A stretch of 24,795 bases of DNA from Firmicutes bacterium UBA4916 (GTDB lineage Bacteria > Bacillota > Clostridia > Tissierellales > Tepidimicrobiaceae): assembly GCA_002398845.1 (NCBI GenBank), contig DHBY01000056.1:1-24795 (forward strand). Direction: 5' to 3'. The translations under genes and the position numbers were made by a program. Positions 1 through 6,379 of this stretch are shown one piece after another. Below the pieces are notes generated by a model. It was not told where the DNA came from. It did not search any database and saw nothing but the letters and a program-made list of their open reading frames with translations. Every line of letters starts with the position of its first letter. Position 1 is the first letter of the stretch.

Positions 1-1
1 T

Positions 2-292
2 TGCCCTAGATGTGGGAATGAAGTAATGTTTACCCATTCAGAGTATTGTAAAATATGTGGTCTTAGCCTTTATAACTATTGTCTTGGAGAAACTATAAGT
101 GATCCTAGTGGAAGTTATCCAGATAGAATTGAATACCATAAAAATGATAGTGATGCTAGGTATTGTGAAAAATGTGGACAGCCTACTAATTACTTTGAAG
201 AGGGTTTACTAAAGATCTGGGAAGATGCCAAAAATTTAATTGAGTTAAATGAAGCTGAAGCAGCCGAGGACAATATTGAAATACCATTTTAA
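2..292 (+). CDS. zinc-ribbon protein, 5' end outside window (partial)
   Basis: The frame is open from the first complete codon at base 2 to a TAA at 290-292, so the gene begins before the window and the ATG at 26 is probably internal. The visible residues begin with CPRCG, followed after about a dozen residues by CKICG. That CxxC-x(n)-CxxC spacing is typical of a zinc ribbon. A third pair, CEKCG, lies further on, with a lone Cys between. The C-terminal third is acidic and probably helical. No enzymatic domain is visible and I do not recognise a specific family. Small zinc-ribbon proteins of this kind are often nucleic-acid or protein binders, which here is only inference. It converges on the S-layer gene and seems unrelated to it. 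It is the only cytoplasmic-looking product in the window. Confidence 0.7.
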   Translation, partial: CPRCGNEVMFTHSEYCKICGLSLYNYCLGETISDPSGSYPDRIEYHKNDSDARYCEKCGQPTNYFEEGLLKIWEDAKNLIELNEAEAAEDNIEIPF

Positions 293-328
293 AGGATTAT
301 GCTAAATACAGCATAGTCCTTTTTCTTT
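293..328 (+). terminator. Rho-independent terminator of the zinc-ribbon gene
   Basis: The stem AGGATTATGCT (293-303) pairs with AGCATAGTCCT (310-320), with one G-U wobble and a six-base loop. A T-rich tail follows (TTTTTCTT). It starts one base after the stop codon. Confidence 0.85.
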
Positions 329-332
329 ACAT

Positions 333-368
333 AAAAAAAGAACCTCACAAGTATTTCTACCTGTGAGG
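333..368 (-). terminator. Rho-independent terminator of the S-layer gene
   Basis: Read on the minus strand, CCTCACA (368-362) and TGTGAGG (349-343) form a perfect 7-bp stem around a 12-base loop. They are followed by TT and C and then seven T (the A run at 333-339). It lies about 65 bases after the S-layer stop codon, with a separate structured element between them. Confidence 0.85.
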
Positions 369-377
369 CCCTTCTGT

Positions 378-427
378 GCAAGTTTCGACAAAAGTCGGGT
401 GGTACCCGGTACCTTTGCGAAGCTTGT
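378..427 (-). ncRNA. structured element in the S-layer 3' UTR
   Basis: CAAGTTTCG (379-387) can pair with CGAAGCTTG (418-426) over nine positions with one G-U wobble, enclosing about 30 bases. Inside are CGGGT (396-400) and ACCCG (404-408), a short hairpin, and two copies of GGTACC (401-406 and 408-413). An alternative hairpin, CGAC/GTCG (386-389 and 394-397), competes with the outer stem. The element lies between stop codon and terminator, so it would be transcribed as the 3' end of the S-layer mRNA. It is visibly richer in GC than its surroundings. Its function is unknown. Confidence 0.45.
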
Positions 428-432
428 TCCGA

Positions 433-3400
433 TTAGTTTATAGCTGTTGCAGTTGAAGGTTTTCCATCTACTGTTACAATTACTTTTTCATTTTGAACTA
501 ATGCATCTGTTAATGTTAAAGTATATGTTCCATCATTATTATCTACAACTTTTGTTACCTTGTTTTCTGCTTCACTACCATTAGTCCCCATTGTAACTGA
601 GAATTTAGCAGCTTCTATACCTTTTATAACTTTAGCTGCTGATTGTTGGTCTTCTACTTTTACTGTTAATGTTGTTCCAGCAACAGGGCTTTGTGGTGTT
701 ACAGCTGTTACTTTTTGTACGTCTAATGTTACTGTATAAACATCTTGTTCTCCATTTTCAGCTGCTACAGTTATGAATAATTTATTAACTGATTTTGTTA
801 TTTCTTTAACAGTTGCTGTAGTCTTACCTTTAATTGTGAATGCATCTTTACTTAATGCATTTACATCTGTACCATAAGGTAGTACAAGGTTTATATCTCC
901 TGTAACATTGTCATTTTTAATAGTATTATCTGCATTATAAACTATTGTTGCTGCTAAATCTGTATCAATAGCTTTTACTACTAATTTGGCTTCTTCTTTA
1001 CCCATTTTTGTTACTATAGTGTATACATCATCTTTAGCTAATGCTTGTGTTTTTATAGCTTTTGTTTCTTCAGTTTTACCAGCACCTATTGTAATAGTAT
1101 CTAATAATGTATTTACTACTAAACCATTTTTATCATAAACTACTACTTGAGCTGTGTCATTTTCTTTTCCTGTTATTTTAACAGAAATTGTATTCATATC
1201 TGTAGCTACGTCTAACACTAACTCATCTTTTTCTACTGGTTTACCAGCATTAATATAAGTTATAGCTGATTTTACTGGTAGCACTTCTTCTACATTTACA
1301 AAATCTTCTAACTTTAAATCAAAGTAATATGTTTTATTTAATCTGTTTCCTTTTGTATCTTTTATTACATCTAGAACTTTTAGTCCATCATAGTCATCTA
1401 TTAAATCTTCCCATGCTACTGGGATTTCTAGAACAACTACTTTACCATTATTCTTAAGTATTACTTCACCTTCTAAATCTGCTACATCGTCTTCTGAAGT
1501 TCTCTTGCCACTATCCTTATCTTCTGAATAGAAAATATAGTTTGTTGCCTCTTCTGCTATATCTCTATCTAAAGCTTTACTGAATTCAATTTCTATTTCT
1601 GTATCTCTTTTACCTTTAGTTACTACATCAATAGATTTGATAGCAAAACTAGTTCCTTTTTCAAATTTAAATTCATAATAGTCTCTATACATCTTATTTC
1701 TTGATGATGATGCATCTACAAAGTTTTCTATTTCTAGAACATATTCATTTTCCTTATCTTTGTTATATGGTTTTAAATTTTCTAATTTAACAACGATAAC
1801 ATTTTTTAAATATTTATCATCATCTTTTTCATCTTTAGCATATTCTGCTGATGCTACTTTTCCATTTTCAGGTTTTACTATATTTCTCTTGTATACTTCG
1901 CCATCATATAAAGTAAAATGATCATCTACATCAAATTTAGTTTCGTCCTTATCTTTAGTTTCGAAACTACCTGCTACATCTTTGTCAAAGTGTAGTTCTA
2001 TTGTCATAGTTCCTTTATCTACATTTTTTGCTACTACTTTTTTGCTTACTATTTCTGGTTCTATATCATCTATTACTTCTCTAACTGCCATTTTTGTTTT
2101 TTCCATTTTAACTTTTGAGTGGTTAGCTACATCTACTATAGTTACACTATCTCTTCTTGATGGTGCTTCGGAATCCTTAAATTCATAAACAGCTTTGTTT
2201 GTATCTACCTTTTTACCTTCGTTTGCATATATAGTGTGTCTTCCTAATTCATAGGAAATATTTCCTACAGATGATCTACTATCATATCCTTCTACTGAAG
2301 ATTTGTAGATATCTTTGTCAAATACTACTTCTACTTTGTTTCCTTTTAATATAACATCTTCTACTTTTGGAGCTTCATTATCTTTAACTATTTCAATGTC
2401 AAAGTCTTCTTTTGCTGATTTGTATCCTGCAAAGTCTTTTAATCCTTCAATAGTTAAAGTCTTAGCATCACTTGGGAAACTACCATTGTATGGAGTTAGT
2501 ATTAGGTTTCTACCATATATTTCAACATTCATAACAACGTATCTACCATCTACTAAGAAGTTCTTTCCTTTTACGTCTTCTATTGGTTCACTAGTTACAA
2601 CTTTTATACCATATTCGCCAAGAGCTTCTACTTTTTCTACTGCTGGTATAGTGTTATCTTTAGCTATAAATTTATATTTTCCATCTATAGCTTTGTCTAC
2701 ACCTTTAATTTGTAATTCATATTGTTTGCCTGATCTGAAAGTGTCTTTTACTTGTACTAAAACGTCATCGCCTTTTACTTCAACTCTTTCAATTGTGTTT
2801 CCATCTATTCTGTAGTTGCTAGCATTTTCTAATTTATCTTTGTTTGCTAATTTAGCATTTGTTAAGCTAACTACAACTTCTTTCAAGTTTTCAGTGTCTT
2901 TAACTTCAGCTTTTAATTCTTTTGGTGCTGGCATTTCAATTTCTAATTTTTCAGCTAATGTCTTGTCTGAACCTTTCATCTTAGTTCCAAGAGCGTTAAA
3001 TGTCATTTGAGCCATTTCGCCTCTTAGTACATCTTCGTCAGCTGCTTTTTCGATTCCTTCAAGAACGCCTAATTTTTTAGCAGTTTCAAAAGCTTCTTTC
3101 CATACTCCAGCTTCATCAACATATCCTAAAGCTCTTAAAAGAACTATTGAATATTCTTTAACTGTAATGTTTTCTCTAGGGCCAAATGTTGTATCATTGT
3201 GACCTTGGAAATACTTGTTGGATTGTCCCCAAGCTAAGTATCCATTATAATTTGGGTCATTGTTGTCTTTCCAAGTTGGTAGACCTTCTTCTTTAAAAGC
3301 TTTTGCTTCGTCTTCAGCTTTTAAAAGTCTGCTTAACATAATAACTGAGTCTCTTCTTTCTAAAGGTTTGTCAAGGTTTAAGTTACCTTCTGTATCACCT

Positions 3401-3522
3401 TTAAGAACGCCATTCTCTTCTAGGAATTTTCCATAGTTAATTTCGTCATTTGCTGCAAATGCAAATGAGAAACTCCCTAGAACCATTACTACTGCTAGAA
3501 GTAGTGATAATCTTCTCTTCAT
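433..3522 (-). CDS. probable major S-layer protein with N-terminal SLH domains
   Basis: This 1029-residue secreted protein probably forms the outer paracrystalline layer. The first 23 residues are a signal peptide: KRR, a hydrophobic core, and a cleavage site near AFA|AND. Residues about 28-205 hold three SLH repeats; recognisable cores are LERRDSVIMLSRLL, ENITVKEYSIVLLRALGY and VLRGEMAQMTFNALG. SLH trimers are known to bind pyruvylated secondary cell-wall polymer. The remainder is a chain of beta-sandwich modules resembling the Ig-like domains of SbsA/Sap-type S-layer proteins, rich in Lys, Asp, Glu and Val. I see no cysteine, as is usual for S-layer proteins. The ATG is preceded by AAAGGAGGT at good spacing. 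Its own promoter, leader hairpin and strong terminator suggest high independent expression. Major S-layer status is inferred from architecture and control signals, not proven. Confidence 0.85.
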   Translation of the reverse strand: MKRRLSLLLAVVMVLGSFSFAFAANDEINYGKFLEENGVLKGDTEGNLNLDKPLERRDSVIMLSRLLKAEDEAKAFKEEGLPTWKDNNDPNYNGYLAWGQSNKYFQGHNDTTFGPRENITVKEYSIVLLRALGYVDEAGVWKEAFETAKKLGVLEGIEKAADEDVLRGEMAQMTFNALGTKMKGSDKTLAEKLEIEMPAPKELKAEVKDTENLKEVVVSLTNAKLANKDKLENASNYRIDGNTIERVEVKGDDVLVQVKDTFRSGKQYELQIKGVDKAIDGKYKFIAKDNTIPAVEKVEALGEYGIKVVTSEPIEDVKGKNFLVDGRYVVMNVEIYGRNLILTPYNGSFPSDAKTLTIEGLKDFAGYKSAKEDFDIEIVKDNEAPKVEDVILKGNKVEVVFDKDIYKSSVEGYDSRSSVGNISYELGRHTIYANEGKKVDTNKAVYEFKDSEAPSRRDSVTIVDVANHSKVKMEKTKMAVREVIDDIEPEIVSKKVVAKNVDKGTMTIELHFDKDVAGSFETKDKDETKFDVDDHFTLYDGEVYKRNIVKPENGKVASAEYAKDEKDDDKYLKNVIVVKLENLKPYNKDKENEYVLEIENFVDASSSRNKMYRDYYEFKFEKGTSFAIKSIDVVTKGKRDTEIEIEFSKALDRDIAEEATNYIFYSEDKDSGKRTSEDDVADLEGEVILKNNGKVVVLEIPVAWEDLIDDYDGLKVLDVIKDTKGNRLNKTYYFDLKLEDFVNVEEVLPVKSAITYINAGKPVEKDELVLDVATDMNTISVKITGKENDTAQVVVYDKNGLVVNTLLDTITIGAGKTEETKAIKTQALAKDDVYTIVTKMGKEEAKLVVKAIDTDLAATIVYNADNTIKNDNVTGDINLVLPYGTDVNALSKDAFTIKGKTTATVKEITKSVNKLFITVAAENGEQDVYTVTLDVQKVTAVTPQSPVAGTTLTVKVEDQQSAAKVIKGIEAAKFSVTMGTNGSEAENKVTKVVDNNDGTYTLTLTDALVQNEKVIVTVDGKPSTATAIN

Positions 3523-3569
3523 TTTTCAAAGACCTCCTTTAAATTTTTATGAAATTTTGTCTTTACAGT

Positions 3570-3590
3570 TGCAAATATGTATTATTTGCA
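3570..3590 (-). promoter_or_regulatory. 5' leader hairpin of the S-layer mRNA
   Basis: TGCAAATA (3570-3577) and TATTTGCA (3583-3590) form a perfect 8-bp stem with a 5-base loop. If transcription starts about seven bases after the -10 box, near 3595, the hairpin sits almost at the 5' end of a leader of roughly 70 bases. Such hairpins stabilise long-lived S-layer mRNAs in other Gram-positives; that role here is inferred. Confidence 0.55.
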
Positions 3591-3601
3591 GTCTATAAAG
3601 T

Positions 3602-3630
3602 ATTATAGCATTAACCTATGGCAAGGTCAA
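3602..3630 (-). promoter_or_regulatory. sigma-A promoter of the S-layer gene
   Basis: On the minus strand TTGACC (3630-3625) is followed by 17 bases and a perfect TATAAT (3607-3602). This is close to consensus with ideal spacing. It gives a leader of about 70 bases before the S-layer ATG. Confidence 0.85.
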
Positions 3631-3643
3631 TAAGTTAAATACT

Positions 3644-3743
3644 ATTGTAATCTAATTGTAACATAGCAAAGTGTCCTTTGAACTCTGTTATGCTATTATT
3701 ATACACTAAAGAAATATGGAATACTATTACAATTGTGTTACAA
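3644..3743. promoter_or_regulatory. cluster of TTGTAA-type half-sites upstream of the S-layer promoter
   Basis: ATTGTAAT (3644-3651) and TTGTAACA (3656-3663) lie just upstream of the -35 box. ATTACAAT (3726-3733) and TGTTACAA (3736-3743), the same motifs in inverted orientation, lie about 80 bases further upstream next to the protease stop codon. Within each pair the half-sites are 12 or 10 bases apart, about one helical turn. This looks like a paired operator, but no regulator can be named and the AT-rich context lowers confidence. Confidence 0.35.
3698..3703 (-). promoter_or_regulatory. second possible -10 box upstream of the S-layer gene
   Basis: On the minus strand this is TATAAT preceded by TTTAGTG. 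The 15-base context TTATTATACACTAAA (3696-3710) recurs exactly at 14736-14750 in front of the 2134-residue gene. No good -35 box is visible in either place. Confidence 0.35.
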
Positions 3744-3748
3744 GTATG

Positions 3749-4885
3749 TTAAGGAATGATAACATGTAATGCCTCTATTGCCTTCTCTAATTGTGTGTCC
3801 TTGGTATCGTCTTTATTTTCTACTATTATGTCTGGTTTTATTCCCTTTTTGTGTATACTTCTCTTGTTTGGGGTTAGATATTCGGCTATGGTTAGTTTCA
3901 TCCCATCTCCATTGGGTAATGGGACTATTTGTTGTACTGTGCCTTTGCCATAGGAGGGGACCCCTACAATGGTGCCTACTTTTGTGTCCTGTACTGCTCC
4001 AGCGAATATTTCTGATGCAGAGGCAGAGTTTTCATTGATAAGTACTGCTAGTTTATATTTTGGTTTCTTTAGTTTTGAATAATAGGTTCTTTCAATATCT
4101 CCTCTATATTTTATGTGAACTATAGGGCCTTCTGGGATGAATAACCCTAGGATTTCTACTACTTCATCTAGTAAACCTCCAGGGTTGTCTCTTAGGTCTA
4201 TTACTATATTGGAGATGTTTTCTTTGTAAAATTTACTCAAGACAGGTACTAGATTATCATAGGTATGTTGATTAAACTGATTTATCTTTATATAGCCTAT
4301 GTTGTCCTTTAGAATCTTGTATTCCACTGGATTTATCGTTATTATTTCCCTTTTTACTTCTAAGGTCATAGGTTTCTTTTCTCTTTCAATGCCAAGTTTT
4401 ACTTTAGTATTTGGTTCTCCTTTCATTAAGTCTATTACCTCTGGTGTAGACATACCTTTGATGTTCTTTCCATCTACTGATACTATCTTGTCCCCCATTT
4501 TGACTCCTGCTTTTTGGGCAGGTCCTCCTTCTATGGGAGATTCTATTATTATGGAGCCTTCTTCTTCTTTGATATATACCCCAATGCCTACAAAATCCCC
4601 AGATATATCTTCTAGTAACATTTCAAATTCTTCTTTAGTATAGTAATTGCTGTTTTCATCTAAGCCCCAAAATAGCCCTTTAATGGCTCCTTCCATTAGT
4701 TCCTTTTCTGACGGTTTGATGTAATAGTTTTTTTCTATTAGATTTTTTACCTTTAGAAAATAATCTAGATCTGTTTCAGATGCTAGGTTAGATTCTGCTA
4801 TGGATGCTATAGGTGTTAGTAGTATGGTTAATACTAAGAGTAAAAGGACTAATTTCTTTGGACCTTTACATCCTCGATAATTCAT
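3749..4885 (-). CDS. secreted S41-family C-terminal processing peptidase (CtpA/CtpB type)
   Basis: This 378-residue serine protease carries a signal peptide (cleavage near residue 30, SIA|ES), so it acts outside the membrane. Residues about 40-90 match the usual N-terminal helical region. A PDZ domain spans about 95-175, with the GDKIVSVDGK core. The S41 catalytic core follows, with LRDNPGGLLDE around 231-241. By alignment to E. coli Tsp spacing, the nucleophile is Ser289 in SASASE, the general base is Lys314 in YGKGTVQQ, and Gln318 lies four residues later. All are intact and the length is normal. The start is set by GGGAGGGG six bases before the ATG, 12 bases after the 485-residue gene's stop. 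As last gene of an operon of surface proteins, it may trim or turn over those proteins. The substrate is unknown. No clear terminator follows, so read-through toward the S-layer gene is possible. Confidence 0.93.
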   Translation of the reverse strand: MNYRGCKGPKKLVLLLLVLTILLTPIASIAESNLASETDLDYFLKVKNLIEKNYYIKPSEKELMEGAIKGLFWGLDENSNYYTKEEFEMLLEDISGDFVGIGVYIKEEEGSIIIESPIEGGPAQKAGVKMGDKIVSVDGKNIKGMSTPEVIDLMKGEPNTKVKLGIEREKKPMTLEVKREIITINPVEYKILKDNIGYIKINQFNQHTYDNLVPVLSKFYKENISNIVIDLRDNPGGLLDEVVEILGLFIPEGPIVHIKYRGDIERTYYSKLKKPKYKLAVLINENSASASEIFAGAVQDTKVGTIVGVPSYGKGTVQQIVPLPNGDGMKLTIAEYLTPNKRSIHKKGIKPDIIVENKDDTKDTQLEKAIEALHVIIP

Positions 4886-4897
4886 GTATACCCCTCC

Positions 4898-6355
4898 CTA
4901 ATTGTTTAATACATTTTCTCTATAGTCGTTTTTTAAATCCTTTTGTAAATAGTGGATAAAATCAACTAGTAGCTTTGCCGATTCTCCTTTGGTAATTTCT
5001 CTATTGGGATAGAAATAGTCGCCTTTTGGTGCCATACCTAGCTCTTTTGCTACATATATATGGTCCTTTGCCCAAGCTGGAATAGCCTTATCATCTTTAT
5101 ACCCAGTACTGTAGTTTTTATTTACAGGGGCTAGGTTTTGAAACCCTAGTAGTCTTATGATGATGGTGTAGGCCTCGGCTCTAGTTAATGGTTTGTCTGG
5201 TTTGAAATTATCTTTATCTACACCTACCATTATACCTCTTTTTCCAACTTCTTCAATATAGTCAAAGTTCCTATGGTTTCTCTTTACGTCTTTAAACATG
5301 GGTGGGGCTGGTTCTTGCTTTTTTCTGCCTTTTTTCTTGGTTTCCTCTTGTTTTTCTATAGGTATATCCATGGATTTAACTATAGCCTTAGCAAAGTCTC
5401 CTCTACTCATAGAAGTATCTGGTCCTAGATAGGTGCTATTTAAAGGTAAAGCATCCATACTAGCTAATAGGAGAAGTTCCTCTTCATATTGATGACCTAA
5501 AACATCCCTTACCGCTGGTATGTTTAACCTAGTGATAATAGGGTTGGTGTCTATGGAGAAAGAATCCTTGCCATAGTTTCGTCCTTTGGTACTTCCTTCT
5601 TTAGGTAAATCGTAGTTATATTTTAGTACATTGTCATGTTGTTCTACTACCCTATATCCTCCTTTAAAGCTTATCTGATTAGGTATGTTTTCAGCATAGG
5701 AATAGTCCTTGGTCTTGTTGTAAGAGGCTTCTACTGTGGCTGTTCCTTGCCATTTTTTCTCTGGGTCTAGCTTGTCACTATAATCTATTATATAGTCTAT
5801 GGTTTGGGTTTCTGTGGCGGACCAAGGGCTATCGTAGCCTACTAGTTCTCCCGTAGTCCCTACAGTTACAATTTCTGTGCCTTTGTTTACCTTATAGGTC
5901 TTTGTGGCAACAAAATCCCCTGCATAGTAACTGAGGAGTGGGGTTTGGTGAGTTATAGTGCCTTGATTCCATTGATAGAACTCATCTTTTGCTTCGTAAC
6001 GTTTATTGCCTATGTTTATGGTTTCTTTATAGCTATCTAGGGTCCTTGTTGTTCTTATTTGATTGCCTGTTGGTTCTAAGGTTGCAGTCATCTTAATGGT
6101 TCTACTTAGCTTAGCATTTTCTTTTAAGTTTTCTAGTTTATAGTTATAGGTTTCCGTTATGATGTTGTTTTTTTCTTTGGTCTTTATAGTTAAGCTACCT
6201 TCCATAACTATGGGCTTACCTGTTACGAATATTACTTCTTTATAGGTGTTTTCGTTTTGAATTCCACCTTCATAGCCAGGGATGTTAATGGCCATGGAAG
6301 ATAGGGGTGTTAGTAGTATGGTTATGGTTAATAGTATGGATATTAGTTTTTTCAT
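4898..6355 (-). CDS. secreted protein with three C-terminal SLH domains
   Basis: This 485-residue protein has a signal peptide ending near residue 22 (SSMA|IN). A beta-rich region of about 260 residues follows with no family I recognise; it is rich in Thr, Tyr and Lys, with alternating strand patterns. The C-terminal third is three SLH repeats: about 287-325 (MSRGDFAKAIVKSMDI), 352-404 (FKDVK ... LTRAEAYTIIIRLLGF) and 417-468 (AWAKDHIYVAKELGM ... ITKGESAKLLVDF). A basic, proline-containing linker (KKKGRKKQEPAPP) separates SLH1 from SLH2. The second repeat has the near-ideal TRAE motif that contacts cell-wall polymer in characterised SLH proteins. The ATG has AAGGGAGG in front and lies 24 bases after the previous stop. 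It is the only cell-wall-binding product of its operon, so it may anchor the co-transcribed 606- and 2134-residue proteins; that is inference. I see no cysteine. Confidence 0.9.
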   Translation of the reverse strand: MKKLISILLTITILLTPLSSMAINIPGYEGGIQNENTYKEVIFVTGKPIVMEGSLTIKTKEKNNIITETYNYKLENLKENAKLSRTIKMTATLEPTGNQIRTTRTLDSYKETINIGNKRYEAKDEFYQWNQGTITHQTPLLSYYAGDFVATKTYKVNKGTEIVTVGTTGELVGYDSPWSATETQTIDYIIDYSDKLDPEKKWQGTATVEASYNKTKDYSYAENIPNQISFKGGYRVVEQHDNVLKYNYDLPKEGSTKGRNYGKDSFSIDTNPIITRLNIPAVRDVLGHQYEEELLLLASMDALPLNSTYLGPDTSMSRGDFAKAIVKSMDIPIEKQEETKKKGRKKQEPAPPMFKDVKRNHRNFDYIEEVGKRGIMVGVDKDNFKPDKPLTRAEAYTIIIRLLGFQNLAPVNKNYSTGYKDDKAIPAWAKDHIYVAKELGMAPKGDYFYPNREITKGESAKLLVDFIHYLQKDLKNDYRENVLNN

Positions 6356-6379
6356 ATTTTCCTCCCTTTATCAATTGCC

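Noticed and set aside
397..406. GGGTGGTACC on the plus strand, identical to the core of the T-box tRNA-binding motif
   Set aside because: The usual following GCG is absent, no specifier stem or antiterminator partner is visible, and the next gene on that strand is 14 kb away. It is better explained as part of the palindromic S-layer 3' UTR structure.
378..427. Possible c-di-GMP (GEMM) riboswitch, suggested by CGCAAAG and GCACAG-like pieces
   Set aside because: The pieces are in the wrong order for GEMM-I and the element is downstream, not upstream, of the gene.
3666..3681. CAAAG-TGTC-CTTTG hairpin upstream of the S-layer promoter
   Set aside because: A 5-bp stem without a T run or neighbouring motif is likely by chance in this composition.
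3722..3748. Terminator after the protease gene
   Set aside because: Only overlapping TTGTAA repeats are present, with no stable stem followed by a T run.
2315..4038. Open frames on the strand opposite the S-layer and protease genes
   Set aside because: They lack ribosome binding sites and recognisable domains, and the opposite strand encodes clear protein families.
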